DNA of 64,000 nt from an uncultured Pleomorphomonas sp. (GTDB taxonomy: Bacteria > Pseudomonadota > Alphaproteobacteria > Rhizobiales > Pleomorphomonadaceae), in NCBI GenBank assembly GCA_937868725.1, contig CALMMQ010000003.1:1-64000 (forward strand), written 5' to 3'. Below are positions 53,061-61,740 of this stretch, piece by piece. The notes beneath the pieces are model-generated. The model was not told the DNA's origin, did not search any database, and saw nothing but the letters and a program-made list of their open reading frames with translations. The position numbers and the translations under genes are program-made. The first letter of the stretch is position 1; each line of letters starts with the position of its first letter.

Positions 53061-53804
53061 ATGTTTCTCGACGTCGTCGATCTCAAGGACTTCTACACCA
53101 CCGCCCTCGGCGGCGTCGTCCGCCCCATCCTCAGCGAACACCTGCGGACGCTGTGGCCGAACGTCAGCGGCGACCGCCTGCTCGGCCTCGGCTTCGCCAC
53201 GCCCTATCTCGGCGCCTTCGCCGGCGAGGCCGACCGGGCCATCGCCTTCATGCCGGCCACGCAGGGGGCGATCAGCTGGCCGCCGGGCGGACCGACGGCG
53301 GCGGCACTGGTGGTCGAGGACATGCTGCCGCTCCCCGACGGCTCGGTCGACCGGGTGCTGCTCATCCACGCCCTTGAAATGGTGCACGACCCCGCGGCGG
53401 TGCTGCGCGAGGTCTGGCGTGTGCTGTCGCCGGGCGGCCGCATGCTGGCTGTGGTGCCCAACCGGCGCGGCCTGTGGGCCCGCGTCGATACCTCGCCCTT
53501 CGGCTACGGCCGGCCGTTCTCCCGCCGCCAGCTGACCAACCTGCTGCGCGAATCGATGTTCTCGCCCAGCGCCTGGGATCAGGCGCTCTACATGATGCCG
53601 GTGCAGAAGCAGCACTTCCTGCGTTCGGGTTCGCGCTGGGAAGCGGTCGGCGCCCGCCTCTGGGGAGCGTTCGCCGGCGTCATCATGGTCGAGGCCACCA
53701 AACACTTCTATCAGGGCGCGCCGGTGCTGCGCCGCGTGCGCGCCTTCGAGCCGATCCGCCCCGTGCTGCTGCCGGCCCCGGCCGGCCTGCCGACGCCGCA
53801 CTGA
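53061..53804 (+). CDS. Class I SAM-dependent methyltransferase
   Basis: A 247-residue methyltransferase-like protein of the Methyltransf_11 group, often found next to gloB. The motif I region is weak (LLGLGFATPYLGAF, not the full GxGxG). Motif II/III regions are clearer: LPDGSVDRVLLIHALEMVHD and EVWRVLSPGGRMLAVVPNRRG. The C-terminal third is specific to this family (SAWDQALYMMPVQKQHFLRS). Substrate is unknown. The ATG lies 126 nt from the divergent gloB start. Confidence 0.85.
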   Translation: MFLDVVDLKDFYTTALGGVVRPILSEHLRTLWPNVSGDRLLGLGFATPYLGAFAGEADRAIAFMPATQGAISWPPGGPTAAALVVEDMLPLPDGSVDRVLLIHALEMVHDPAAVLREVWRVLSPGGRMLAVVPNRRGLWARVDTSPFGYGRPFSRRQLTNLLRESMFSPSAWDQALYMMPVQKQHFLRSGSRWEAVGARLWGAFAGVIMVEATKHFYQGAPVLRRVRAFEPIRPVLLPAPAGLPTPH

Positions 53805-53819
53805 CCCCCTGCCGCCGCC

Positions 53820-54452
53820 TCAGCGCTGACGCGACAGCAGGAACACGCCCTGGGCACCGAACAGATTGGCCAGCCACTCGGGCAACGGCAGCGACAGCTT
53901 GCGCCCGGCGGCGTTGAGCGTGATCGCCTGTTCCACCGTGGCACCTGTCTCGTGGGCCAAGGCCACGAAGTCGGAAATGGTGCAGAAGTGGATGTTCGGC
54001 GTGTCGTACCACGAATACGGCAGCCGCTTGCTCACCGGCATGCGACCGAGGAACATCAGGCGGAAGCGCACGTCGAAATGGCCGAAATTCGGCAGCGACA
54101 CGATGACCTTGCGGCCGATGCGCAGCATCTCCTCCAGCACGCGCCGGGCGTTGTGCGTGGCCTGGATGGTTTCGCTCAGCACCACGTAGTCGAACGACTG
54201 GTCGGGATATTGTGACAGGTCGCTGTCGGCATCGCCCTGAATGACGGCGAGGCCGCGCGCCACGGCGGCGTTGACGCCCTTCTGGCTGATCTCGATGCCG
54301 CGGGCATCAACCCGGCGCGAGCGCTCGAGCACTTCCAGCAGTTCGCCGGCGCCGCAGCCGATGTCGAGCACGCGCGAACCCGGCTCGATGAGGCTCGCAA
54401 TGATGCGGAGGTCGACGCGGGTATCGGTGACAAGGTCGGCGAGGTCGGTCAC
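53820..54452 (-). CDS. metW: Methionine biosynthesis protein MetW
   Basis: A 210-residue MetW. It has a SAM-methyltransferase-like fold with [16 protein letters not shown] and [17 protein letters not shown]. It is found coupled with MetX, and MetX needs MetW for full activity in several proteobacteria. Its start overlaps the metX stop by 4 nt, so it is translationally coupled to metX. The length is normal. Confidence 0.95.
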   Translation of the reverse strand: MTDLADLVTDTRVDLRIIASLIEPGSRVLDIGCGAGELLEVLERSRRVDARGIEISQKGVNAAVARGLAVIQGDADSDLSQYPDQSFDYVVLSETIQATHNARRVLEEMLRIGRKVIVSLPNFGHFDVRFRLMFLGRMPVSKRLPYSWYDTPNIHFCTISDFVALAHETGATVEQAITLNAAGRKLSLPLPEWLANLFGAQGVFLLSRQR

Positions 54453-55660
54453 TTGGTCGTCTCCGGATTGGCCGGGCCGGCAATGCCGCGCGCCCGGGCC
54501 GCGCCGCTCAGGAAGCCGCGCACGATGCGAAACTGCTCGGGAATGTCGAGCAGGAAGCTGTCATGGCCGCGATCGCTGTCGATCTCGACGAAGGAGACCG
54601 AGGCGCCGGCGGCGTTGAGCGCGTGGACCACCGCCCGCGCCTCGGCGGTCGGATAGAGCCAGTCCGAGGTGAACGAGATCAGGCAAAAGCGCGCCTTGGC
54701 GCCCTTGAAGACGTTGGCCAGCACGCCGCCATGGTCGGCGGCGAGGTCGAAATAGTCGGTGGCGCGTGTCACGTAGAGGTAGGAGTTGGCGTCGAAGCGG
54801 TCGACGAAGCTCATGCCCTGATGACGCAGATAGCTCTCGATCTGGAAATCGGCGTCGAAGCCGAACGTCAGGTGCTCGCGATCCTGCAGGTTGCGGCCGA
54901 ACTTCGAATGCAGCGACTCGCTCGACATATAGGTGATGTGGGCGGCCATGCGCGCCACCGCCAACCCTTTCTTGGGGTTCAGCCCCTCGTCGAAATAGCG
55001 GCCGCCGCACCAGTCGGGGTCGGCCATCACCGCCTGGCGCCCAACCTCATGGAAGGCGATGTTCTGCGAGGAATGGCGATGGCTGGTGGCGATGGCGATC
55101 ACCGAGAACATGGCGTCGGGATAGCTGGCCGCCCACTGCAGCGCCTGCATGCCGCCCATCGAACCGCCGACCACGGAGAACAGTTTGGTGATGCCGAGGG
55201 CGTCGACCAGCGCCTTCTGCGCCCGCACCATGTCGGGCACCGTCAGCACTGGCAGATCGAGGCCGTAGGGGCGGCCGGTGGCCGGATTGGTGCTGGCCGG
55301 ACCGGTGGTGCCGAGGCAGCCGCCAAGCACGTTGGAACAGATGACGAAGAAGCGGTCGGTGTCGATCGGCTTGCCGGGGCCGACCATCAGCGACCACCAG
55401 CCGGGCTTGCCGGTCACCGGATTGACCGAGGCAACGTGCTGATCGCCGGTCAAGGCGTGGCAGATCAACACGGCGTTGGACTTGTCGGCGTTGAGTTCGC
55501 CGTAGGTCTGGTAGGCGATCTGCCAGGGGGCCAGCGCCACGCCGGCATCGAGCGGTAACGCCTGATCGGCCATGAAACGCATGACCGGGCTCGACGGATG
55601 ATCGGCCTCGTTGCGCCGCAGCGCGTCCTGCGTTTCGTATTCGGCGATGTTGTCAGACAT
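54449..55660 (-). CDS. metX: Homoserine O-acetyltransferase (MetX family)
   Basis: A 403-residue alpha/beta-hydrolase acyltransferase for the first step of methionine synthesis from homoserine. The catalytic triad is visible: Ser in [13 protein letters not shown], Asp in FTSDWLYPT and His in [20 protein letters not shown] forms the oxyanion region. Acetyl or succinyl donor choice cannot be read with certainty here. The start at 55660 gives the usual N-terminus; the frame reaches 55705. A hairpin lies just before the ATG. It forms an operon with metW. Confidence 0.94.
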   Translation of the reverse strand: MSDNIAEYETQDALRRNEADHPSSPVMRFMADQALPLDAGVALAPWQIAYQTYGELNADKSNAVLICHALTGDQHVASVNPVTGKPGWWSLMVGPGKPIDTDRFFVICSNVLGGCLGTTGPASTNPATGRPYGLDLPVLTVPDMVRAQKALVDALGITKLFSVVGGSMGGMQALQWAASYPDAMFSVIAIATSHRHSSQNIAFHEVGRQAVMADPDWCGGRYFDEGLNPKKGLAVARMAAHITYMSSESLHSKFGRNLQDREHLTFGFDADFQIESYLRHQGMSFVDRFDANSYLYVTRATDYFDLAADHGGVLANVFKGAKARFCLISFTSDWLYPTAEARAVVHALNAAGASVSFVEIDSDRGHDSFLLDIPEQFRIVRGFLSGAARARGIAGPANPETTK

Positions 55661-55670
55661 GAACAGGCGT

Positions 55671-55702
55671 CCCGTGCGGCCGGCACCAAACCGGCGGACG
55701 GG
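55671..55702 (-). promoter_or_regulatory. Leader hairpin overlapping the metX ribosome-binding site
   Basis: On the minus strand CCCGT and ACGGG pair, with an inner CCGG/CCGG stem and a TTTGGTG loop. The 3' arm ACGGGA is the only Shine-Dalgarno-like sequence before the metX ATG (11 nt away), so pairing would hide it. It does not match the SAM-II riboswitch known upstream of metX in some alphaproteobacteria. Confidence 0.4.
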
Positions 55703-55780
55703 CAACCTACGAAGCGGCGGCCAGTCGAGTCAAGGAATTGGCGCAGGATCGGCCTGCCTTTCGGCCGCCCTCGGGCTCGC

Positions 55781-56200
55781 TTACGACGGCGTCCGACCGT
55801 AGATGGCGTAGAACAGATCCCAGGCCGACTTCTTGGCCGCGGCCAGATCGGCCGACGACAGGCTGGCGGCGCAGGCCATCAGATAGTTGTCGCGGTCGCT
55901 CTTCTCGAGTTCGCGTGCCCCGCTCGCCATGATGACGATGCGCCAGGCGCAGGACATGATCGGATCGGGCCGCACGGCGCCATAGCAGCCGTCGGCCAGG
56001 CAGAAGGCGACGTTGCGCTGCGACGGATAGTGACCGGCGAGCGCCTGCGGCCATTGTTCCTTGAGCACGTTCTGCTGGAACAGGCAGCCCTTGTCGGTGC
56101 CGCCCTGACAGTCGGTGAAGTTGGCAGCGGCGGAATAGTCGGCGGCAACGGCCGTGCCGGCGCTGAGGCACAGCGTGGCGACAAGCAAGAGGAGGCGCAT
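55781..56200 (-). CDS. Small secreted protein, unknown function
   Basis: A 139-residue protein with a clear signal peptide (residues 1-19, ending GTAVA, then ADYSAAANF). The mature part has four cysteines in two close groups (DCQGGTDKGCLF and CLADGCYGAV) plus two more (MSCAWRIV and MACAASL), so disulfides in the periplasm are likely. I do not know its function. The ATG at 56200 has GGGAGGAACG upstream, which decides it over the longer frame. It lies 120 nt upstream of metX on the same strand. Confidence 0.7.
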   Translation of the reverse strand: MRLLLLVATLCLSAGTAVAADYSAAANFTDCQGGTDKGCLFQQNVLKEQWPQALAGHYPSQRNVAFCLADGCYGAVRPDPIMSCAWRIVIMASGARELEKSDRDNYLMACAASLSSADLAAAKKSAWDLFYAIYGRTPS

Positions 56201-56390
56201 GGCTCGTTCCTCCCATGGTGGAGCAGCATCGGTCGGACAGACCGACGGCGACGGATCGATTGCCGATAGGTCAAGGATAGACAAACGACAACGGCCCGCA
56301 AGAAGACGTAATGTCATTGTTGGCCGGCGCGAGGCCGGTCACCGACAAGTAAGCCCGAATCTGTTGCCAAGCCTAACCGGGACTTAATAC

Positions 56391-56455
56391 CCGCGCTGTC
56401 CGGCGCCGACCTTTGGCGCTGGCGCGATCTTGTTGCCAATGCCAGGACAGCGCGG
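56391..56455. repeat. Long inverted repeat downstream of gluQ
   Basis: CCGCGCTGTCC (56391-56401) and GGACAGCGCGG (56445-56455) are a perfect 11-bp inverted repeat 43 nt apart, with further pairing inside (TTGGC / GCCAA). Next to it, just after the gluQ stop, a second GC stem (CCGCCC / GGGCGG) occurs. Neither has a T run. It could be a structured 3' end or a mobile palindromic unit. Confidence 0.5.
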
Positions 56456-56483
56456 AACCGCCCCGCTTTCGGGCGGCGCGGCT

Positions 56484-57362
56484 TCAGTTGCCGAGACCGA
56501 CAAGGCGCCGGATGTCGGTCGGGCTGGCACCCTCGGCCCTGAGCGCGGCCAGCGCCCTCGACTTCTCGGACTTGGCCAGCTTGCGCCCGTCGTCGCCGAC
56601 GATCAGCCGGTGATGGTGATACCGCGGGCACGGCAGGTCGAGCAGCGTCTGTAGCAGCCGGTGCACGGCGGTGGCGAAGAACAGGTCGCGGCCGCGCACC
56701 ACGTCGGTCACCCCCTGCAACGCGTCGTCGACCACCACGGCGAGATGATAGCTGGCCGGCGTGTACTTGCCCGCCAACACCACGTCGCCCCAGGCGGCGG
56801 CATCGGCGTGGATGACGCTCGACAGGCCGTCGAGCTGATCGCCGAACTCCTGCCAGTCGAGCCGACCGACGCGGGCCACCGCCTTCTGCATGTCGAGGCG
56901 GATGGAGTAGGGCGCCCCGGCGGCGAGGCGCTCGGCCACCTCCGCCCGCCCCCAGAGGCGCTCCGGCCCCGGATAGAGCGGCGCGCCATCGGGATCGGTC
57001 GGCCAGGGCGCTGCCGACCGGCTGGCCGCGGCGATGGCCGCCTTGATCTCCGTTCGGCTCAGAAACGACACGTAGGTCAGCCCCATTTCGGTGAGGCGGG
57101 TCAGCGCCTGGCGATAGTCGCTCTCGTGCTCGGACTGGCGCCGCACCGGCCGCTCCGGCTCGAACCCCAGCCAGGCGAGATCGTCCTCGATGGCAGCGAC
57201 AAACGTGTCGCGAGCCCGCGTGCCGTCGATGTCCTCGATGCGCAGCAGCAAGCGGCCAGCGGTGGCTCTGGTCATGTCGGCGTTGAGCAGCGCCGACAGC
57301 GCGTGCCCGAGGTGCAGGCGGCCATTGGGCGAGGGGGCAAAGCGGAAGACACGGGTGTTCAT
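56484..57362 (-). CDS. gluQ: Glutamyl-Q tRNA(Asp) synthetase
   Basis: A 292-residue GluQRS, the truncated GluRS paralogue that attaches glutamate to queuosine in tRNA(Asp). It has the N-terminal RFAPSPNGRLHLGHALSA (HIGH motif) and the KMSKS counterpart GRKLAKSEKSR. The anticodon-binding domain is absent, as expected. The zinc site of E. coli YadB (three Cys and a Tyr) is largely lost: the Cys-x-Cys position reads SFL at residues 99-101 and the third Cys position is Glu 134. The Tyr (130) remains. It is divergent from the DNA glycosylase gene. Confidence 0.92.
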   Translation of the reverse strand: MNTRVFRFAPSPNGRLHLGHALSALLNADMTRATAGRLLLRIEDIDGTRARDTFVAAIEDDLAWLGFEPERPVRRQSEHESDYRQALTRLTEMGLTYVSFLSRTEIKAAIAAASRSAAPWPTDPDGAPLYPGPERLWGRAEVAERLAAGAPYSIRLDMQKAVARVGRLDWQEFGDQLDGLSSVIHADAAAWGDVVLAGKYTPASYHLAVVVDDALQGVTDVVRGRDLFFATAVHRLLQTLLDLPCPRYHHHRLIVGDDGRKLAKSEKSRALAALRAEGASPTDIRRLVGLGN

Positions 57363-57472
57363 GGTTCCGAGCTACACCTCCCGGTCGGCGCTGCAAAGCC
57401 TCCCCGACGGCATCGGGCTGGACAGCGGCGCGAACATATGGTGAACTTCCGATCACGATCCGGAGACCGGTG

Positions 57473-58114
57473 ATGCGCCTGCTGCTCGATGCAACCGACC
57501 TCGACGAGGGACTGGCCTTTCTGACCACCGCCGATCCGCGCCTGCGGCCGGTGCTAGCCACCGCCGGCACGGTGGCGCTGCGCTATCGCCCGCCCGGCTT
57601 CGAGGGGCTGGCCCGCATCATCGTCGCCCAGATGCTGTCGGTGGCCAGCGCTGACGCCATCTGGTCACGCTTTGCCGCCCTGCTCGACACCGTTACGCCG
57701 GCGAACTACCTTGCCCAGACCGAGGCGGCCCTGCGCGCCGTCGGCCTGTCGCGCGGCAAGGTGAAGACGCTCGACGCCGTCGCCCGCGCCGCTCTCGCCG
57801 GTCTCGACCTCGAGGCGCTCGCCGACGAGACGGCCGAAACCACCATCGCCCAACTCACCGCCCTGCCCGGCGTCGGCCGCTGGACGGCGGAAATTTTCCT
57901 GCTGTTCTGCGCCCGCCACGCCGACGTCTTTCCGGCCGGCGATCTGGCGCTGCAGGTGGCGACCATGGAGGCCTTCGGCCTGCCCGAACGGCCGAGCGAA
58001 AAGGAAATGCGGGCAATATCAGCCGCTTGGTCGCCGTGGCGCGGCGTTGCAGCCAAGCTGTTTTGGGCCTATTACAAGGCTGTCCGCGACGGCAGGGCGG
58101 TTTTGCCGGCCTGA
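57473..58114 (+). CDS. DNA-3-methyladenine glycosylase II-like (AlkA family)
   Basis: A 213-residue HhH-GPD DNA glycosylase. The helix-hairpin-helix is LPGVGRWTAEI and the catalytic Asp is in PAGDLALQVA. It lacks the N-terminal AlkA domain of E. coli, as in shorter alphaproteobacterial forms. IIVAQMLSVASADAIW is the conserved helix before the HhH. It removes alkylated bases. ATG 57473 is used; GTG 57470 is an equal option. It starts a rightward run with the esterase and adenosyltransferase genes. Confidence 0.9.
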   Translation: MRLLLDATDLDEGLAFLTTADPRLRPVLATAGTVALRYRPPGFEGLARIIVAQMLSVASADAIWSRFAALLDTVTPANYLAQTEAALRAVGLSRGKVKTLDAVARAALAGLDLEALADETAETTIAQLTALPGVGRWTAEIFLLFCARHADVFPAGDLALQVATMEAFGLPERPSEKEMRAISAAWSPWRGVAAKLFWAYYKAVRDGRAVLPA

Positions 58115-58146
58115 AGCGTCACGCCCCATCGGCAAAGGAACAGCCC

Positions 58147-58797
58147 ATGACCGCACTCCACGGCCCCCGCATCGATCCCGAAAACGGGCCGGCAACCGCC
58201 CTCGTCGTCTTCCTGCACGGCTACGGCTCGGACGGCAACGACCTGATCGGCATCGGCGAGTCCTGGGCGCCGTTCCTGCCCGGCGTTGCCTTCTCTTCCC
58301 CCAACGCGCCGCAGATTTGCGGCATGGGCTACCAGTGGTTCCCGCTGACCATGCGCAACGACGCCGAGCGCTGGACCGGTGTCGAGGCCGCCCGACCGGT
58401 GCTGGACGCCTTCCTCGATGCCGAGCTGGAGCGCACCGGCGTCAGCGCCGACCGTCTGGTGCTGGTCGGCTTCAGCCAGGGCACGATGATGGCGCTGCAC
58501 GTCGGCCTGCGCCGCCCGGTCGCTCCCGCGCTGATCGTCGGCTACTCCGGCTATCTCGCCGGCGCCGACCATCTCGCCGAAGCCACCGTCAAGCCGCCGG
58601 TGCTGCTGGTGCACGGCACCGACGATCAGGTGCTGCCGGCCCAGTCGAGCAAGCTGGCCGCCGACGCGCTGACCGCGGCCGGCGTGCCGGTCAGCCTGCA
58701 CATGTCGCCCGGCCTCGGCCACGGCATCGACCGCATGGGGCTCATCGTCGGCCTGCGCACCGTCGCCAATGCCTGCGGTATCGCCCTGCCAAACTGA
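58147..58797 (+). CDS. Carboxylesterase / phospholipase-type hydrolase
   Basis: A 216-residue alpha/beta hydrolase of the Abhydrolase_2 (carboxylesterase/lysophospholipase) family. The oxyanion region is VVFLHGYGSDGND. The nucleophile Ser is in VLVGFSQGTMMAL, the Asp in HGTDDQVLPAQ and the His in LGHGIDRMG. It has no signal peptide, so it is cytoplasmic. It follows the glycosylase gene after 32 nt. The natural substrate is unknown. Confidence 0.88.
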   Translation: MTALHGPRIDPENGPATALVVFLHGYGSDGNDLIGIGESWAPFLPGVAFSSPNAPQICGMGYQWFPLTMRNDAERWTGVEAARPVLDAFLDAELERTGVSADRLVLVGFSQGTMMALHVGLRRPVAPALIVGYSGYLAGADHLAEATVKPPVLLVHGTDDQVLPAQSSKLAADALTAAGVPVSLHMSPGLGHGIDRMGLIVGLRTVANACGIALPN

Positions 58798-58944
58798 TTC
58801 GAAGCTCCGACCAAAGTCGGCCAGCCCGTCCGGCCTTCGCCGCCGAACGGGCTATTGAGAAACATTGTCGGCCGTTCGATAGGTATGGCTACAGATACCA
58901 TCCTCGGCGACGCACCGCCGATTGACTGAGGGAGGCTGCCGGCC

Positions 58945-59517
58945 ATGGTCCGTCTCAACCGCATCTACACGCGCACCGGCGATGACGGCACCACCGGCCT
59001 GGTCAACGGCGAGCGCCGCCTCAAGTGCGACAAGCGCGTTGCCTGCTTCGGCAGCGTCGACGAGACCAACGCCGCCGTCGGCGTCGCCCGTCTGCACGTC
59101 CACGCCTTCCCCGACCTCGACGTCATGCTGATCGGCGTCCAGAATGACCTGTTCGACCTTGGTGCCGATCTTGCCACGCCCGAGGGGCCCGAACCGCCGG
59201 AGGTGACGCCGCTGCGCGTCGGCGAAGCGCAGGTGGCCCGGCTCGAACGCGAGATCGACTTCCTCAACCGCAGCCTCGAACCGCTGCGCTCGTTCGTGCT
59301 GCCCGGCGGGTCGTCGGCCGCCGCCCATCTCCACCTTGCCCGTACCATCTGCCGCCGGGCCGAGCGCGAAGCGGTCGACCTCGCCGCTCACGAGGCGGTC
59401 AACCCCGAGGCGATCAAGTATCTCAACCGTCTGTCGGATTTTCTGTTCGTCGCCAGCCGCTGGGTCAACGACCTCGGTCGCGGTGACGTGTTGTGGGTGC
59501 CGGGCAAGAACCGCTGA
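58945..59517 (+). CDS. Cob(I)alamin adenosyltransferase, PduO type
   Basis: A 190-residue ATP:corrinoid adenosyltransferase of the PduO family, which makes adenosylcobalamin. The ATP-binding N-terminus reads RIYTRTGDDGTTGLVNGERR, followed by KRVACFGSVDETNAAVGVA. The active-site region FVLPGGSSAAAHLHLARTICRRAER and the C-terminal NRLSDFLFVASRWVN are conserved. GGGAGG lies 7-10 nt before the ATG. No cobalamin riboswitch is seen upstream. A 7-bp hairpin overlaps its stop. Confidence 0.95.
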   Translation: MVRLNRIYTRTGDDGTTGLVNGERRLKCDKRVACFGSVDETNAAVGVARLHVHAFPDLDVMLIGVQNDLFDLGADLATPEGPEPPEVTPLRVGEAQVARLEREIDFLNRSLEPLRSFVLPGGSSAAAHLHLARTICRRAEREAVDLAAHEAVNPEAIKYLNRLSDFLFVASRWVNDLGRGDVLWVPGKNR

Positions 59518-59526
59518 AGCAGCGGT
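59510..59526. other. Hairpin at the junction of two convergent genes
   Basis: ACCGCTG and CAGCGGT form a perfect 7-bp stem with an AAG loop that includes the stop of the adenosyltransferase gene. The cpdR gene ends at 59528 on the other strand. It has no T run, so its use as a terminator is uncertain. Confidence 0.45.
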
Positions 59527-59527
59527 C

Positions 59528-59923
59528 TCAGGCCGAAGCGCGCGCCTCGCCGCCGCCGCGCGAGGCCAGAGCCCGGCCGACGGCCTGCCGGATATCGGCC
59601 AGCGTGAACGGCTTGGGCACCACGTCATAGACCAGACTGTCGAGGCCGAAGGCCCGTTCGCGCTGATCGGCAAAGCCGGTCATCAGCAGGATGACCAGCG
59701 CCGGGTAGTCGCGAGCCACCGACAGTGCCAGAGCGATACCGTCGAGCACCGGCATCATGATGTCGGATACCAGAAGATCGAAGCTGCCATGCTCGGCTGT
59801 CAGGATTTCGAGCGCGATGCCACCGTCCTCGGCCGTCACCACCTGGTGGCCATCGAGTTCCAGCGCTCGCTTGACGAAGGCGCGTACGGCCTCGTCGTCT
59901 TCGGTCAACAGAATGCGCGCCAT
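59528..59923 (-). CDS. cpdR: Single-domain response regulator CpdR
   Basis: A 131-residue receiver protein with no output domain. The start MARILLTEDDEAVRAFVKRA is the CpdR signature. The acidic pair DD (residues 9-10), the phospho-acceptor Asp in LLVSDIMMPVLDG, Thr in LLMTGFAD and Lys in VPKPF are all present. In Caulobacter and Sinorhizobium unphosphorylated CpdR brings substrates to ClpXP and drives CtrA breakdown. The frame reaches 59935 but the ATG at 59923 fits the family. It lies 87 nt after hpt, behind a promoter-like sequence. Confidence 0.88.
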   Translation of the reverse strand: MARILLTEDDEAVRAFVKRALELDGHQVVTAEDGGIALEILTAEHGSFDLLVSDIMMPVLDGIALALSVARDYPALVILLMTGFADQRERAFGLDSLVYDVVPKPFTLADIRQAVGRALASRGGGEARASA

Positions 59924-59963
59924 GTCCGGACACACCCCAGCGGCCGTGTTTGCCGATCAATTG

Positions 59964-59993
59964 ACTATAGCTCGAACGAAATCAGCAGGCAAA
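59964..59993 (-). promoter_or_regulatory. Possible promoter of cpdR
   Basis: On the minus strand TATAGT (59964-59969) lies 18 nt from TTTGCC (59988-59993). The -10 matches at 5 of 6 and the -35 poorly. It is 41 nt before the cpdR ATG. Tentative. Confidence 0.3.
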
Positions 59994-60010
59994 CGCTGCG
60001 CCGGCGCCGT

Positions 60011-60547
60011 TCAGGCCTCGTCGGTGACGACGCCGACGAACGGCAGCTGGCGGTAGGCGTGGGCGGCGTCCATGCCATAGCCGACGACGAACACGTCGGC
60101 GCAGGTGAAGCCCACCGCATCCGCCTCGATCGGCGCCTTGCGCTTGCCCGGCTTGTCGAGCAGCACGGCGACGCGCACCTCGGTGGCGCCCCGCTCTTCC
60201 GTCAGGCGCTTGGCAAAGGCCAGCGTGCGGCCCGATTCGAGAATGTCGTCGATGATCAGCACCGAGCGGCCGGCCACGTCGGTATCGATGTCGCGGATGA
60301 TCTTGACGATGCCCGACGACGTCGTGCCGACGCCATAGCTCGACAGCATCATGAACTCGACCTGCGGCGCCAGCCCCTTGCGGTGCAGGGCCCGCAGAAT
60401 GTCGGCGGCGAACATGAACGAGCCCTTGAGGATGGCGATGACCATCAGGTCCTTGGGCGCCCAGGCAGAGATGTCATTGGCCATGGCCTCGACGCGTTCG
60501 GCGATGACGCTCTCGGAATAGAGGACTTTGACGGTCTTGCCCGGCAT
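60011..60547 (-). CDS. hpt: Hypoxanthine phosphoribosyltransferase
   Basis: A 178-residue type I phosphoribosyltransferase salvaging hypoxanthine (and perhaps guanine) to IMP/GMP with PRPP. The PRPP-binding motif is VLIIDDILESGRTLAFA, the base-contact region VGYGMD, and the early motif AILKGSFMFAADIL with the Lys-Gly pair. The start at 60547 gives the usual N-terminus; the frame extends to 60853. It complements the purine phosphorylase of the nucleoside cluster, which releases hypoxanthine. Confidence 0.93.
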   Translation of the reverse strand: MPGKTVKVLYSESVIAERVEAMANDISAWAPKDLMVIAILKGSFMFAADILRALHRKGLAPQVEFMMLSSYGVGTTSSGIVKIIRDIDTDVAGRSVLIIDDILESGRTLAFAKRLTEERGATEVRVAVLLDKPGKRKAPIEADAVGFTCADVFVVGYGMDAAHAYRQLPFVGVVTDEA

Positions 60548-60710
60548 GGGGAACCCCCGGAAACTGGCCTTGCGGCACGCATGCGACCCGTGACGCCGCC
60601 GGTCCGCCACCAACGGCGGCCAGACGGACAGGTCCGGACCATTGCCAGCGGCAAGTTTCCGGAAAGCCCCTCGCGTCGCGATCGCGGGGCTGTCGTCACG
60701 GGGGCATATA

Positions 60711-61607
60711 TTACGGACCGCGCTGGTCTGTAAACCGTACTTCCGCCATGGTCGCCGCCTCGGGCGGTGCCAACAGCCGCGTCTTGAAGCGCACCGTGCC
60801 GGAGGCATCGACGGAAGCCTGCGGCAATACGTAGTTCCAGGCATAGATGTCACGACCGGTCGACGACTTCAGCGTGATGCGCACCGGCGGCAGCTTGAGA
60901 AGCTCGGTTTCGAGATTGCGGATGGAGCCTTCGACGATCAGCACCGGCGTCGAGCCGTCCATCTCGCGATGCGAGGCAATGTCGTCGAATTCCATGCCGC
61001 GCAGGTTGACCTCGAGGCCGATCAGCCGGTAGAGGCCGGCAAAATCGGGAAAGGCGCGCACCACCTGGGTGCGGCCGACCAGACCGGCTGCCAGCAGCAG
61101 CACCAGGCCCGCCACCATCAGCGCGATGGCCCGGGGCCGCGACAGCCGACTGTCGAGCGCCCGCACGGCGCTGGCGCCGCGCCGGCGCGGCCGCCGCCCC
61201 TCGGTCTTGTCGCCGCGCGTGCCGGCATCGAATCCGGCCGGCGCCACCTCGATCAGCCGTTCGGGGGGCGGTTCGTCGACAGCAGGCGCGGCAGCGGCCG
61301 GGTCAGGGGCGGAAAGCGCCGGCAACCCCGGTTCGGGCGTCGCCTCGGCCATGACGTCGGCAACCTGTTTCGCCGCGGCCGGCTGGCTGGCGACGTCGGA
61401 CCCGACCAGCGCCTCACGCCACTCGTCATCGCTGGGTTCGGGACTGGCCGGGCGGCTGGCCTCCGGCAAGGGCTCGGCCTCGATCTCCGCCGGGCTGGCG
61501 TGCCACACCGTGCCGCAGCGGGCGCAGCGGACCTTGCGACCAACCGATCCGAGCGCACCGTCGGCCAGTTGATAGGACGTCTCGCAGTTGGGACATTGAA
61601 TGCGCAT
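60711..61607 (-). CDS. MJ0042-type zinc-ribbon membrane protein
   Basis: A 298-residue protein. The N-terminal zinc ribbon has CPNCETSYQLADGALG and then VRCARCGTVW (two CxxC). A Pro/Ala/Glu-rich linker of about 100 residues follows, then one membrane helix (AIALMVAGLVLLLAAGLVG) and a C-terminal periplasmic DUF3426-like domain (VLIVEGSIRNLETE). It is divergent from ftsE, a conserved arrangement in alphaproteobacteria. Its role is unknown; the context suggests the cell envelope or division. The ATG at 61607 places the zinc ribbon at the very start. Confidence 0.85.
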   Translation of the reverse strand: MRIQCPNCETSYQLADGALGSVGRKVRCARCGTVWHASPAEIEAEPLPEASRPASPEPSDDEWREALVGSDVASQPAAAKQVADVMAEATPEPGLPALSAPDPAAAAPAVDEPPPERLIEVAPAGFDAGTRGDKTEGRRPRRRGASAVRALDSRLSRPRAIALMVAGLVLLLAAGLVGRTQVVRAFPDFAGLYRLIGLEVNLRGMEFDDIASHREMDGSTPVLIVEGSIRNLETELLKLPPVRITLKSSTGRDIYAWNYVLPQASVDASGTVRFKTRLLAPPEAATMAEVRFTDQRGP

Positions 61608-61740
61608 GATCCGCCTCGTCTCGGAACGGCCATCCTGTTGCTGTTGCATCCGTCACCGGCTTCTGGCCAAGTGGGCGAATCGTTGTGCAATGGGAACGCC
61701 GCGCCTGGAACCTCCAACTAAAACGGAGGCGGCAACATGC

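Noticed and set aside
55661-55780. SAM-II riboswitch upstream of metX
   Set aside because: I looked for the conserved SAM-II blocks (the AAGUGCUAAAG-like segment and pseudoknot) and found none. Only a simple hairpin is present.
58798-58944. Cobalamin riboswitch before the adenosyltransferase gene
   Set aside because: The gap is only 147 nt and shows no B12-box-like sequence.
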